From Bacteroidales bacterium UBA5226 (GTDB lineage: Bacteria > Bacteroidota > Bacteroidia > Bacteroidales > UBA932): DNA of 60,247 nucleotides. Shown piece by piece: positions 8,726 to 18,735 of the stretch (its first letter is position 1; each line of letters opens with the position of its first letter). Location: contig DHUU01000010.1 of assembly GCA_002409325.1 (NCBI GenBank), positions 1 to 60,247 on the forward strand, in the 5' to 3' direction. Below the pieces are notes generated by a model. That model was given only the letters and a program-made list of their open reading frames with translations. It made no database searches and was not told where the DNA came from. Both the position numbers and the translations under genes were made by a program.

Positions 8726-10219
8726 ATGAATCAGAAACGATTTTATATTCTGGCCCTTCTTATTATCCTGGGTAGTCTTTCCTTACAGGCGCAAAAGACA
8801 TCTCATAATAAAGACATTAATAAAATAGCCAACCGTGTGCAGGAACTCTGGCAGGTTCCGGCCATGGCGGTAACGGTTGTCAAAGACGGGGAAACCGTTT
8901 TTGCCCGTGGAATGGGACGGCTCACAACAGAAAAGGATGCCCCCGCAGCCGACGAATATACCTTGTTTGTCAATGCCTCGACAAGCAAAGCCTTCACTGC
9001 CGCTTTGCTCGGAATTGTCATAGACCAGGGATATGTTAAGTGGACAGACCGTGTTATTGACCACCTTCCCGATTTTCAATTGTACGATCCCTGGGTTACA
9101 GAAAATTACCTTGTGCGGGATATCATGACACACAAAACAGGTTTTCTGCCCCAGGCCCTGGATGTGATCCCTGCGCTGGGCTACGGCAGGGATGACCTGT
9201 ACAACATGTTCCGGCTGGTTAAGCCCGCCACCAGTTTCAGGACAACCTACTCTTATTGCAACGCGTTGTACACGGTAGCGGCACGGATTGTCGAAAAATA
9301 TACCGGACTAACCTGGGAAGAGGCGCTGGAGCAATACATATTTCAACCGCTGGAGATGGATCATTCCACGACGGGGAAAGACCATTATTTCAATGCCGCC
9401 AATTTCGCTTACGGCTACCGGCTGAATAAAACGGAAGAAGGATTGAAAGTCACCCCGCGCCAAGACAGGGAAGACTCATATGCGTGGCTTCAGGCCGTTT
9501 CTCCCGCGGCTTTTGTGATGTCCAATGCACATGACATGGGCCAATGGATGAAAATGTGGCTGGGAAAAGGATCGTACCAGGGCAGGCAGATACTTACGGG
9601 GGAAACGGTTGAAAATCTTTTCAGTCCGCAGACGATTTGTTCCTGGGACAATGAACGGGTTGTTCTGTATGCTCAGGGCTGGCGCATAGAACAGGGCGTT
9701 CAGGGAAAGCTCATAAACCATACGGGGCTCGCCGGAGGATATACCGCCTGGGTGGTACTGGTTCCCGAATTGAACCTTGGTGTTAGCGTGCTCATGAACC
9801 AGGGATCCACTACTTCACCCCAGACCGCCATCATCCGGCAGGTCATAGACCTGTTCAGAGGGGTTGAATCTGATTGGATAACAAAGACATACGAAGAATA
9901 TATGCGTCCGCCTGCAGCTCGTAAACCAGAAGTAAAGGAAGAGTTTGTACAACCGCTTGACAACAAGGTTTATACGGGTATTTATTTTAAGGAATTGTTT
10001 GGAGAAACAAAAGTGTACGAGAAAAACGGATCATTATATTTGAAAATCAATGATATAGACGCACCACTCAAACACATATCGGGCAACAGTTATCGTTTTA
10101 ATGCCCGGGACGAGGTCTTTGACATCACGTTTGATGTACAGGAACAACCAGACTGGGCGGTAAGCTATACCATAGATTTTGGTGACGATCTGGGTCCGTT
10201 TGTAAGGGTTTTTAAATGA
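8726..10219 (+). CDS. Exported serine hydrolase, beta-lactamase/class C family
   Basis: 497 residues from the chosen ATG. The signal peptide is residues 1-22 (LLIILGSLSLQAQ). The beta-lactamase/transpeptidase fold shows all three motifs: SxxK as STSK (85-88), YxN as YCN near 187, and HTG near 332 in the KTG position. A C-terminal domain of about 100 residues (YTGIYFKELFGETKVYEKNG) matches the DUF3471-type lobe. Probably a periplasmic esterase or D-amino-acid peptidase; lactam resistance is not implied. Its stop overlaps the ispD start by 4 nt (ATGA), so translation is probably coupled. Confidence 0.88.
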   Translation: MNQKRFYILALLIILGSLSLQAQKTSHNKDINKIANRVQELWQVPAMAVTVVKDGETVFARGMGRLTTEKDAPAADEYTLFVNASTSKAFTAALLGIVIDQGYVKWTDRVIDHLPDFQLYDPWVTENYLVRDIMTHKTGFLPQALDVIPALGYGRDDLYNMFRLVKPATSFRTTYSYCNALYTVAARIVEKYTGLTWEEALEQYIFQPLEMDHSTTGKDHYFNAANFAYGYRLNKTEEGLKVTPRQDREDSYAWLQAVSPAAFVMSNAHDMGQWMKMWLGKGSYQGRQILTGETVENLFSPQTICSWDNERVVLYAQGWRIEQGVQGKLINHTGLAGGYTAWVVLVPELNLGVSVLMNQGSTTSPQTAIIRQVIDLFRGVESDWITKTYEEYMRPPAARKPEVKEEFVQPLDNKVYTGIYFKELFGETKVYEKNGSLYLKINDIDAPLKHISGNSYRFNARDEVFDITFDVQEQPDWAVSYTIDFGDDLGPFVRVFK

Positions 10220-10917
10220 GAAAACGCAGCAATATAGCCGTAATCATGGCAGCCGGAAAAGGCACCAGGCTGGGGGCTTCAATACCCAAGCAATTTCTGG
10301 AACTGGGGGGACGGCTGGTTCTGGAGCGGGCCATAGATGCATTTGATGGTCACCCGGATATTGACCAGGTTGCGATCGTGGCTGATTCTGATGAAATGGT
10401 CAGGGTAAAAAGAATTGTGCAGGAAAATTACTGGAAAAAGGTAACCCGGATTATCCCCGGAGGAGAAAAGCGATTCCATTCTTCGTGGGCAGCAGTAAAA
10501 GAATTTTCAGACAGGCCACAAGACAACCTGATACTACACGATGCTGCCAGACCCATGGTAAGCAGTAAAATTATATCGGAAGTTATTGAGGCATTGAAAC
10601 ATGCTCGTGCTGTGGCGGTTGCCGTTCCGGTTACGGACACCTTGTTTTTTGCCCGTCCTCTTCAGCATCATGTGCTCAGGGTACCCGACAGGAGTCTTTT
10701 TCAAAGAGCGCAAACACCCCAGGGATTCCGGATATCGGTTATTCGAAAAGCCTATGATTACGCCATGAACGATCCCGGCTTTAACGCCACAGATGATTGC
10801 GGGGTGCTCAAAAGGTATTTGCACAGAGAGAAAATCCTGTTGGTCCCGGGGGATGAAAAAAATTTGAAAATCACGTATCCCGGAGACCTGGAAATCCTGC
10901 GTGCCTGGCTCGAATAA
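10216..10917 (+). CDS. ispD: 2-C-methyl-D-erythritol 4-phosphate cytidylyltransferase
   Basis: 233 residues, the usual IspD length. It transfers CMP from CTP to MEP in the non-mevalonate isoprenoid pathway. MAAGKGTRLGASIPKQFL (residues 11-28) is the nucleotide-binding signature; LHDAARPMV (about 112-120) and AVPVTDT (about 139-145) are further conserved positions. It overlaps the serine hydrolase by 4 nt and ends 1 nt before the convergent dnaE stop. IspE, the next enzyme but one user of its product, is encoded at 26380. Confidence 0.96.
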   Translation: MRKRSNIAVIMAAGKGTRLGASIPKQFLELGGRLVLERAIDAFDGHPDIDQVAIVADSDEMVRVKRIVQENYWKKVTRIIPGGEKRFHSSWAAVKEFSDRPQDNLILHDAARPMVSSKIISEVIEALKHARAVAVAVPVTDTLFFARPLQHHVLRVPDRSLFQRAQTPQGFRISVIRKAYDYAMNDPGFNATDDCGVLKRYLHREKILLVPGDEKNLKITYPGDLEILRAWLE

Positions 10918-10918
10918 T

Positions 10919-13900
10919 TCATTCCACGGAAAAAGCAATTCCCCTTTTTTGAATCCAACTCAGAAAATCAGGCGTGAGGTCTATGCGGTGGGAACGAGAG
11001 AACACTTTTACAGCCATTTTATTGGCTTTGTCTTTCAGAACAAAATGAACGGTTATTTTACCGGGGTTTTCCGATAACACCCGGACTAACTCGGTGCGAA
11101 ACGTTCCGGAAATCTGTTCCACACCCAGGTCCATGGTAATGGAATGGAGAGATTCCCTGGCATTTGAGAGCAGGGATATTTCCTGGATACGAAGTTCTTT
11201 TTCTTTTGGTCCGGTTACGGTTTCTTCCTGCCCTTTTCTTTTATACTGGATCCGCTCCTGCAGCAGACATTTGACCAGCAGGGCTTCTCCCTCACGCATA
11301 TAAGGCATGAATTTCTCGTATTCTTTCCCGAACAGGGTGAATTTCCAGCTTGCCGTATAATCTTCCAGGGTAAACGTTCCCCAGGGCCTGCCCGAGGTCC
11401 TGGCCAGGGCAGAGGTCACGTTGGTGACAAGGCCACCCAGGCGGATTTCCCTGGCAACAAAGGGCTCTTCATCCCGGTTATTCCCCAGAAGTTCCTGAAT
11501 CTGCAGCAGGTTGTGGTTGGTAAAGTGCTTAATTTCAAAACGGAATTTGTCCAGCGGATGGGAAGACAAATAGATTCCCACCATTTCTTTTTCTTTTTTC
11601 AGTAAATCTTCAGGAGTTTCCGGATCTATGTGCGGGGGAACCGGCCTGTCGGGCGGAGCCAGGGAATCGGGTCCTGCTCCAAACAAACTGGAGATGTCTT
11701 TGTTTTTTTCTTCCTGGACCCTGGATCCGTAACGCATGATACTGTCCAGAAAAACACCGTCCTTGTTGCACGGCAGGAAGTATTGGTGTCTTTTGATATC
11801 TTGGAAAGAATCAAAAGCACCTGCATATACAAGGCTTTCAAGCACTTTCCTGTTGCAGGTGTTCATGTTTACCCGTTCTGCAAAATCATAAATATCCTTG
11901 AACGGCCCGTTCTGCTCCCTGGCCTGAATAATGCTATCCACCGCACCGTATCCCACACCTTTGATGCCACCCATCCCAAAACGGATATCACCCTGACGGT
12001 TAACGGTGAAATCATGTGCCGATTCGTTAACATCTGGGCCAAGGACATTGATTTCCATTCGTTTGCACTCATCCATATACTTGGACACTTCCTCAATATT
12101 ATTCCGGTTCCCCGACAAAACGGCCGCCATGAATTCAGAGGGATACTTTGTTTTCAGATAGCCTGTCTGGTAGCTGAGTATGGAATAGCTGGCAGCATGT
12201 GACTTATTGAACGCATATTGGGCAAAAGCCGTCCAGTCCACCCAGATCTTCTTCAGGATGCCTTCATCAATACCCTTGTCTTTTCCGCCTTTCAAAAAAT
12301 CAAGCCGAAGCTTTTCCATTTCCTCCGGTTTCTTCTTTCCCATGGCCCTTCTAAGGGAGTCGGCTTCTAAGCCTGAAAAACCTGCAATTTCCCGCGACAA
12401 CAACATAACCTGCTCCTGGTATACAGTAACACCATAAGTTTCTTTGAGGACCTTTTCCATTTGCGGAAGATCATAAGTTATGGTTTTACGGCCGTGTTTG
12501 CGGTCTATGAAATCGGGAATGTAATCCATGGGACCGGGTCTGTATAGGGCGGTCATGGCTATTAGATCTTCAATGCAGGAAGGCTTGAGCTCCCGGAGCC
12601 ATTTGCGCATGCCATCGCTTTCAAACTGGAACACACCCACCGTATCCCCGCGGCTGAATAATTCATAAGTGGCGGAGTCGGTAAGGGGTAGGCTGTTGAT
12701 TTCAATATCTGTGTTGTGGTTGGCTTTGATGGTCTCCACCGCACTTTTGAGGATACTGAGCGTTTTTAGCCCCAGAAAATCCATTTTCAGCATGCCAACC
12801 TGTTCTATGAGCGATCCTTCAAACTGGGAAACCAGTGTATCTTCCCCGGTTTCTTTGTCTTTTGTGGTGAACAAGGGAATATAATTGGTCAAAGTATCGG
12901 GCCCGATAATGATAGCACTTGCATGAACCCCAGTGTTTCTTACCGAACCTTCCAGCCGGAGGGCATATTCCACGGTGGAACTTATCAGCGGGTCTTCCGA
13001 CTTGAGGGCCGCCAGGAGCTCGGGGACGTATCTCAAGGCGTTTTCAATAGTTATATTCTGGGGCTTTCCATCTTTGTCTGGCAGGCGGTCGGGGATGAGT
13101 TTGGCCAGCCGCTCTGCTTCCTGCAGGGGAAGACGCTGCACCCGGGCAACGTCTTTGATGGCACTGCGGGCGGCCATGGTTCCGAATGTAACCACATGGG
13201 CAACATGGTCTTTTCCGTATTTTTTTTCTACATATTGCAACACTTTACCCCGGCCGTCATCGGCAAAATCTATGTCGATATCGGGAAAAGAGACCCGCTG
13301 GGCATTGAGAAAACGTTCAAACAGCAAACCATAGCGGATAGGATCCACCAATGTGATTCCCAGGCAGTAGGCGACTACAGATCCTGCAGCAGAACCCCTT
13401 CCCGGACCAACCCACACGTCCATTTCCCTGGCGGCCCGGATGAAATCCCCGACAATGAGAAAGTAATCCGAAAATCCCGCTCCCGATATGGTCTCCAACT
13501 CCATCTCAATGCGTTCTTTCAGCTCCGGGGTAATTTCCCGGTAAAGACATTCGGCTCCCTGGTAAGTAAGGTGGTGCAAGTAGGCATCGGCGCCCGGATA
13601 TTCAGCGGGTATGGGAAAATGAGGCAGGATCGGCTTCCTGTCAAGGCTATAGGGTTCCACCTTATCGGCAATTTCCAGGGTTGTAGCGAGTGCCTGGGGG
13701 ATGTCGGCGAAAAGTTCAGTCATTTCCTGACCCGATTTCAGATACTCTTCCTCTGTATACCGGATTTTGCGGTTTTCGTTAGTAACATCGTCGTTTGTGG
13801 CCACACATATCAGGCGGTCGTGTGCCGGGGCATCTTCATAATTGACAAAGTGCACATCGTTGGTGGCTACCAGTTTAACATTGTGCTTTTGTGCAAGGCC

Positions 13901-14506
13901 TATAAGATGGGGCTCTATTTGTTTCTGCAAGGTGTAACACTCCATGGCGTTTTGCGTGGTTAACCTTGTTTTGTGACGCTGGAGTTCTATGTAATAGTCC
14001 TCCCCGAAAAGATTTTTGTACCAGCTCACAATGCGGGAAGCCTCCTCCATTTTGCCGGCCAGGACCAGGCGGGGCAATTCTCCGGCCAGACAGGCACTCA
14101 TGGCTATCAATCCATGGTGGTACTGTTGTAGCAGCTCATGATCTATGCGCGGTTTATAGTATACCCCGTCTATCCATGCCTGTGAAACTAGTTTGATCAG
14201 ATTCAGGTATCCCGCATGGTTTTTGGCTAGCAACACCAGGTGGCAGGTGGTGGCTTCTTCTTTGTTTTTTTTTAAAAGCCGGCCTTCCGGTGCCAGATAG
14301 ACTTCACATCCGACAATGGGTTTAACCGTAGGGTGTCGCCCTGCCGTATTGAGGAACTCCTTTACGCCATACATATTGCCATGATCGGTTATGGCCAGCG
14401 CCGGCTGATTGTCGGCGTCTGCCTTGTCAAACAGTTTGGGGATGAAGGCAGCACCGTCAAGAATTGAATATTGTGTATGAACGTGCAGGTGAACAAAGGA
14501 GGGCAT
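10919..14506 (-). CDS. dnaE: DNA polymerase III alpha subunit
   Basis: 1195-residue replicative polymerase. The N-terminal PHP domain starts with FVHLHVHTQYSILDGAA and carries its His motifs. The palm holds the catalytic acids in FPDIDIDFADDGRGKVLQYV near residue 395. The thumb/fingers include TALYRPGPMDYIPDFI and AFNKSHAASYSILSYQTGYL. Tandem HhH and a C-terminal OB domain (EIRLGGLVTNVTSALARTSG, near 1020) follow. Probably transcribed from the gpmI promoter, since it starts 9 nt after gpmI and no separate -7 box was seen. Slightly shorter than some Bacteroidales DnaE, with no sign of truncation. Confidence 0.97.
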   Translation of the reverse strand: MPSFVHLHVHTQYSILDGAAFIPKLFDKADADNQPALAITDHGNMYGVKEFLNTAGRHPTVKPIVGCEVYLAPEGRLLKKNKEEATTCHLVLLAKNHAGYLNLIKLVSQAWIDGVYYKPRIDHELLQQYHHGLIAMSACLAGELPRLVLAGKMEEASRIVSWYKNLFGEDYYIELQRHKTRLTTQNAMECYTLQKQIEPHLIGLAQKHNVKLVATNDVHFVNYEDAPAHDRLICVATNDDVTNENRKIRYTEEEYLKSGQEMTELFADIPQALATTLEIADKVEPYSLDRKPILPHFPIPAEYPGADAYLHHLTYQGAECLYREITPELKERIEMELETISGAGFSDYFLIVGDFIRAAREMDVWVGPGRGSAAGSVVAYCLGITLVDPIRYGLLFERFLNAQRVSFPDIDIDFADDGRGKVLQYVEKKYGKDHVAHVVTFGTMAARSAIKDVARVQRLPLQEAERLAKLIPDRLPDKDGKPQNITIENALRYVPELLAALKSEDPLISSTVEYALRLEGSVRNTGVHASAIIIGPDTLTNYIPLFTTKDKETGEDTLVSQFEGSLIEQVGMLKMDFLGLKTLSILKSAVETIKANHNTDIEINSLPLTDSATYELFSRGDTVGVFQFESDGMRKWLRELKPSCIEDLIAMTALYRPGPMDYIPDFIDRKHGRKTITYDLPQMEKVLKETYGVTVYQEQVMLLSREIAGFSGLEADSLRRAMGKKKPEEMEKLRLDFLKGGKDKGIDEGILKKIWVDWTAFAQYAFNKSHAASYSILSYQTGYLKTKYPSEFMAAVLSGNRNNIEEVSKYMDECKRMEINVLGPDVNESAHDFTVNRQGDIRFGMGGIKGVGYGAVDSIIQAREQNGPFKDIYDFAERVNMNTCNRKVLESLVYAGAFDSFQDIKRHQYFLPCNKDGVFLDSIMRYGSRVQEEKNKDISSLFGAGPDSLAPPDRPVPPHIDPETPEDLLKKEKEMVGIYLSSHPLDKFRFEIKHFTNHNLLQIQELLGNNRDEEPFVAREIRLGGLVTNVTSALARTSGRPWGTFTLEDYTASWKFTLFGKEYEKFMPYMREGEALLVKCLLQERIQYKRKGQEETVTGPKEKELRIQEISLLSNARESLHSITMDLGVEQISGTFRTELVRVLSENPGKITVHFVLKDKANKMAVKVFSRSHRIDLTPDFLSWIQKRGIAFSVE

Positions 14507-14515
14507 AGCGGGTTG

Positions 14516-16036
14516 TTATTTATGGATCAGGGATTTGCCTGTCATTTCTACGGGAGCCGGTATTCCCATCAGATGGAGTATGGTGGGTGCGATGTCGGCC
14601 AGAATGCCATGGTCCACACCCTTAACCTGATCGTCAACAACAATAAACGGGACCCGGTTCATAGAATGGGCCGTGTTGGGAGATCCGTCCGGATTCAGTG
14701 CGTTGTCAGCGTTCCCGTGATCGGCCGTAATGATCACTGAATAGCCGTTTTGTATGGCTGTTTGGGTTACTTGGTAAGCCAATTTGTCAATGGTTTTTAC
14801 AGCCTGACAGATGGCCTGGTAAACCCCGGTGTGTCCCACCATGTCTCCGTTGGCAAAATTGAGCACTATAAAACTGAATTCTTTTGTGTTTAAGGCCTGC
14901 TTGATCTTATCGGCCACTTCGGGAGCACTCATTTCCGGCTTCAGATCATAGGTGGCCACTTTAGGAGAAGGGACAAGGATCCTGTCTTCCAGCGGAAAAA
15001 CTTCCTCCCTCCCGCCTGAAAAGAAAAAAGTCACGTGTGCATATTTCTCGGTTTCTGCAATCCGCAACTGCCGTAAGCCGTTACGGCTGATGATTTCCCC
15101 AATAGTTTCCCTCACGTTGTCTTTATCAAACAGGATATGCAGCCCTTTAAAGGTGTCGTCATAAGGAGTTAGGCAGCAATAATAAAGGGGAATGGTATAC
15201 ATTTCATACTCAGGCATGTTTTCCTGGGTCAGCACACGGGTAATTTCGCGGGCGCGGTCATTCCTGAAATTGAAAAATATCATGGCATCGTCTTTCCCAA
15301 TGGTTCCTAGAGGAATACCCGATTCATCCACACACACTATGGGCTTGATGAACTCATCTGTAACACCCTGGCTGTAGCTTGCAGCGATCCCGTCTGCAGC
15401 CTTCCTGAAGGGGCTGCCAATTCCGTGAACCGCCAGATCATAGCCAACTTTGACCCGGTCCCAGCGTTTGTCCCGGTCCATGGTATAATAACGCCCTATC
15501 ACGCTGGCAATTTTACCTGTAGTGCGGGCCAGGTGCTCTTCCAGTTTCTGAACGTACCCTTTTCCGCTCTTAGGATCGGTATCACGACCGTCCATAAGGC
15601 AATGGACATAGACCTTGGTCAACCCGTATTGATGCGCAATGTCAAGAAATGCGAAAAGATGCTCCATGGAAGAATGTACCCCCCCCTCAGATACAAGGCC
15701 CATCAGGTGTAGTGATTTGCCAGAGTGCCTTGCGTACTGGTAAACGGCCTGAATTTCTTTATTATCGCGTATGGACCCGTCACGACAGGCACGGTTGATT
15801 TTGACCAGGTCCTGGTATATGATGCGTCCTGCGCCTATATTCAGGTGCCCGACCTCGGAATTTCCCATTTGTCCCTCCGGCAGGCCCACGTCTTCGCCCG
15901 ATGTGCTGAGCGTGCTGTGGGGATAAGCCTTGCGGATTTTTTCAATAAGTGGCTGACCGGCTGTATATATGGCATTGGTCCGATCCTGTTTTCCTTCTCC
16001 CCATCCATCCAGGATCATTAAAAGTACTTTTTTCAT
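14516..16036 (-). CDS. gpmI: 2,3-bisphosphoglycerate-independent phosphoglycerate mutase
   Basis: 506 residues from the ATG at 16036 (MKKVLLMILDGWGEG). It interconverts 3- and 2-phosphoglycerate in glycolysis using two Mn ions. The first metal Asp is in LILDGWG-type sequence; the phosphorylated Ser lies in GQMGNSEVGHLNIGAGR near residue 60; DHGNADNAL near 440 is the second metal site. The start was chosen because it fits the family and lies 19 nt after a TACCTTTG box; the longer in-frame start overlaps rnr's promoter. Followed by dnaE after 9 nt. Confidence 0.96.
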   Translation of the reverse strand: MKKVLLMILDGWGEGKQDRTNAIYTAGQPLIEKIRKAYPHSTLSTSGEDVGLPEGQMGNSEVGHLNIGAGRIIYQDLVKINRACRDGSIRDNKEIQAVYQYARHSGKSLHLMGLVSEGGVHSSMEHLFAFLDIAHQYGLTKVYVHCLMDGRDTDPKSGKGYVQKLEEHLARTTGKIASVIGRYYTMDRDKRWDRVKVGYDLAVHGIGSPFRKAADGIAASYSQGVTDEFIKPIVCVDESGIPLGTIGKDDAMIFFNFRNDRAREITRVLTQENMPEYEMYTIPLYYCCLTPYDDTFKGLHILFDKDNVRETIGEIISRNGLRQLRIAETEKYAHVTFFFSGGREEVFPLEDRILVPSPKVATYDLKPEMSAPEVADKIKQALNTKEFSFIVLNFANGDMVGHTGVYQAICQAVKTIDKLAYQVTQTAIQNGYSVIITADHGNADNALNPDGSPNTAHSMNRVPFIVVDDQVKGVDHGILADIAPTILHLMGIPAPVEMTGKSLIHK

Positions 16037-16055
16037 AAATGCAATAATTATCTTA

Positions 16056-16063
16056 CAAAGGTA
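16056..16063 (-). promoter_or_regulatory. -7 box for gpmI-dnaE
   Basis: TACCTTTG on the minus strand, 19 nt from the gpmI ATG. It is divergent from the rnr box at 16079-16086 with only 15 nt between them. Confidence 0.65.
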
Positions 16064-16078
16064 CGAAAAGATTTTATG

Positions 16079-16086
16079 TACCTTTG
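16079..16086 (+). promoter_or_regulatory. -7 box for rnr-lemA
   Basis: TACCTTTG ending 9 nt before the rnr ATG at 16096. The expected transcription start would be only a few bases from the start codon, a leaderless or nearly leaderless message. Confidence 0.65.
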
Positions 16087-16095
16087 CCACATATT

Positions 16096-18138
16096 ATGAG
16101 TAAGAAAAACAACAGAAAAGACACATCTGCCAATAACCACAGGGGAAGACAGAGTCGCAAACCGTCCAGGGCGGTAGAATACCAGGGGAAATTGAGCATG
16201 ACAAGAGAGGGTTTTGCCTTCCTGCTGGTTTCAACGGCCGAAGGAGAGGCGCCGGTTGAGGATATCTTTATCCCGGCAAGAAAACTGGGGGGCGCTTTGC
16301 ACGGGGACCAGGTTAAGGTAGCTGTGGTTCCTGGAAAATCAAGGAACGGGCGTAAAGTGGACGGAGAAGTCACAGAAGTACTGGAGCGTTCTGCAAGACC
16401 TTATGTGGGAATTATACAAGTGCATGACAAACAGGCGTTTGTTATTACAGATTCCAAAAACATGCCCTTTGACATTCAATTGGTCAAAGAGGGTTTGAGC
16501 GGCGCAAAAAGCGGACAGAAAGTGGCGGTGCTGGTATCGGGGTGGGATCGGAAAAACCAGTTACCTATAGGAAAAATTGTAGACGTGCTGGGCAATCCCG
16601 GAGAGAACACAACCGAAATGCACGCCATTCTGGCTGAATTCGGACTTCCTTACAGGTTTGAAAAACAGGTGGAAGAAGAGGCTCAGGCACTGCGTGAGGA
16701 AATACTCCCCGGGGAAATCAAGGAACGGATGGATTTCAGAGAGGTTCCCACTTTTACCATAGACCCTTCCGATGCAAAGGATTATGACGATGCCCTGTCT
16801 TTCAGAAGAACAGGCCCGTCAGAAGCACTCATGGAAGTGGGGGTTCATATTGCCGATGTGAGTTACTATGTGGACCCGGGATCACTGCTGGACCAGGCAG
16901 CCTATGAACGGGGCAATTCTGTATACCTGGTAGACAGGACCATCCCCATGCTTCCCGAAAAACTATCCAACAAGCTTTGCTCGCTCCGTCCGCATGAAGA
17001 CAAACTCTGCTTTTCGGCCGTATTCCGCTTTGATAAGGATTTCAAGGTGGTTTCCCGCTGGTTCGGACGTACCGTAATCCGTTCTTCCTGCCGCATGTCC
17101 TATGAAGAGGCACAGGCAGTACTGGATAAGGTGCCCGGGGTAATGACAAGCTCGGGACCCGTTCCGGAACCCATCCGGGACGGACTCTTATTTATTCATG
17201 CTTTGGCACATAGGCTCAGAAAGGAACGTTTCAGCAAGGGGGCCATCGCTTTTGAAAGGCCCGAAGTTAAGGTGCAGGTAGATGAAAAAGGCGTTCCCGT
17301 GAGCATACATGTTAAGGAACAACTGGATTCGCACTGGCTCATAGAAGAATTCATGCTGCTGGCAAACCGCGAAGTAACCGAATTCATTCAGAAAAAGAAA
17401 GACAAGGGATCTGGAAAAGTGCCGGCATTCGTTTACCGGGTACACGAGGCTCCGGCAGAAGACAAAATGACCGCCTTCCGTAATTTTGTGCATCACTTCG
17501 GGTATGATATGAAACAGACCAAAACAGCACGCGATTACGGCAGAGAGCTGAACCGTCTTTTGGAAAAAACGAAAGAAAAACCCGAATCGTCAGGGATCGT
17601 GATTATGGCACTGCGTTCCATGGCGCGCGCCCACTATTCAACAGACAACGTGGGCCATTACGGATTGGCCTTTGATCATTACACCCACTTTACTTCTCCT
17701 ATCCGTCGGTATTCAGACCTGATGGTACACCGGCTCCTGTTACATTATATGAACGGCGGCAAAAGCGAACCCCAGGCAGACATGGAGAAACGCTGCATCT
17801 ATATTTCACAGCGGGAGCAACTGGCAACTGAGGCAGAACGGGCCAGCATCAAATACAAAATGGTTGAATATATGCAGGATAAAGTGGGACAGGAATTCGA
17901 AGGGGTGATTACCGGCCTGACCGATTGGGGTATGTACGTGGAGCTTGGACAGACACAGGTAGAAGGTATGGTCGCCCTGCGTGATATTCAGGACGATTAT
18001 TATGTCTTTGACAAAGATTCCGTTAGCCTTACCGGGACACACAACGGTACCCGTTTTGTTTTGGGACAGAAAGTACGCATCCGTGTTTCCAGGGCCAACC
18101 TCGAACAAAAGCAATTGGATTTTATTTTAATACAGTAA
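16096..18138 (+). CDS. rnr: Ribonuclease R
   Basis: 680 residues, a processive 3'-5' exoribonuclease. The basic N-terminus (MSKKNNRKDTSANNHRGRQ) is followed by cold-shock/OB domains (about 30-190). The RNB catalytic domain has FTIDPSDAKDYDDALSF near residue 220, whose Asp cluster binds Mg. The C-terminal S1 domain is at about 600-680 (FEGVITGLTDWGMYVEL). ATG at 16096 is preferred to the upstream TTG at 16084, which lies inside the promoter box. LemA follows after 3 nt. Confidence 0.96.
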   Translation: MSKKNNRKDTSANNHRGRQSRKPSRAVEYQGKLSMTREGFAFLLVSTAEGEAPVEDIFIPARKLGGALHGDQVKVAVVPGKSRNGRKVDGEVTEVLERSARPYVGIIQVHDKQAFVITDSKNMPFDIQLVKEGLSGAKSGQKVAVLVSGWDRKNQLPIGKIVDVLGNPGENTTEMHAILAEFGLPYRFEKQVEEEAQALREEILPGEIKERMDFREVPTFTIDPSDAKDYDDALSFRRTGPSEALMEVGVHIADVSYYVDPGSLLDQAAYERGNSVYLVDRTIPMLPEKLSNKLCSLRPHEDKLCFSAVFRFDKDFKVVSRWFGRTVIRSSCRMSYEEAQAVLDKVPGVMTSSGPVPEPIRDGLLFIHALAHRLRKERFSKGAIAFERPEVKVQVDEKGVPVSIHVKEQLDSHWLIEEFMLLANREVTEFIQKKKDKGSGKVPAFVYRVHEAPAEDKMTAFRNFVHHFGYDMKQTKTARDYGRELNRLLEKTKEKPESSGIVIMALRSMARAHYSTDNVGHYGLAFDHYTHFTSPIRRYSDLMVHRLLLHYMNGGKSEPQADMEKRCIYISQREQLATEAERASIKYKMVEYMQDKVGQEFEGVITGLTDWGMYVELGQTQVEGMVALRDIQDDYYVFDKDSVSLTGTHNGTRFVLGQKVRIRVSRANLEQKQLDFILIQ

Positions 18139-18141
18139 ACA

Positions 18142-18729
18142 ATGAAAAAAGGTACAATCTGGATTATCATCATTGCCATCATAGCCCTGGTAGTTATGTG
18201 GTTTGTAAGGATCAACAACAGTATGGTAGAAGCTCAGGAACAGACAGTTCAGGCATGGGCACAGGTAGAAAATGTCTATCAGCGCCGCGCCGACCTGATC
18301 CCCAACCTGGTCAACACCGTCAAGGGGGCTGCCAATTTTGAAAAGGGAACTTTGGAAGCAGTTATTGAAGCACGTTCCAGGGCCACATCCGTAACGGTTG
18401 ACCCTACCAACCTGACAGAAGAAAGTATGGCCGCTTTCCAGAACGCACAGGACGATCTGAGCAAGTCACTGGGGCGCCTGATGGCGGTTGTGGAAAGTTA
18501 TCCCGAACTGAAAGCAAATCAGAACTTCCTGGAATTACAGGCCCAGCTGGAAGGAACGGAAAACAGGATTGCCGTGGAAAGGCGTACTTTCAACCAGGTG
18601 GTACAGGCTTACAACGTGCTGATCCGCAAATTCCCCAATTCGATTGTAGCAGGGATGAGGAATTTTGAGAGCAAAGCCTATTTTGAGGCAGCTGAAGGAG
18701 CCGAAACGCCTCCTGTCGTAGAATTCTGA
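18142..18729 (+). CDS. lemA: LemA family protein
   Basis: 195 residues. One N-terminal membrane helix (TIWIIIIAIIALVVMWFV, about 4-21), then an all-alpha domain with the family signature YQRRADLIPNLVNTVKGAANFE (split here around residues 47-68) and ERRTFNQVVQAYNVLIRKFP near 150. LemA proteins are membrane-anchored with an extracytoplasmic helical bundle; their role is poorly defined. Partner genes of the TPM/YgcG type are not next to it. It is probably co-transcribed with rnr. Its stop is 6 nt from the convergent ThiL-like stop with no hairpin between. Confidence 0.93.
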   Translation: MKKGTIWIIIIAIIALVVMWFVRINNSMVEAQEQTVQAWAQVENVYQRRADLIPNLVNTVKGAANFEKGTLEAVIEARSRATSVTVDPTNLTEESMAAFQNAQDDLSKSLGRLMAVVESYPELKANQNFLELQAQLEGTENRIAVERRTFNQVVQAYNVLIRKFPNSIVAGMRNFESKAYFEAAEGAETPPVVEF

Positions 18730-18735
18730 TAAGGA

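Noticed and set aside
12923..13963. Long open frame (346 codons) on the plus strand inside dnaE
   Set aside because: Antisense shadow of a strongly conserved gene; no recognisable domain, and dnaE motifs run through the region.
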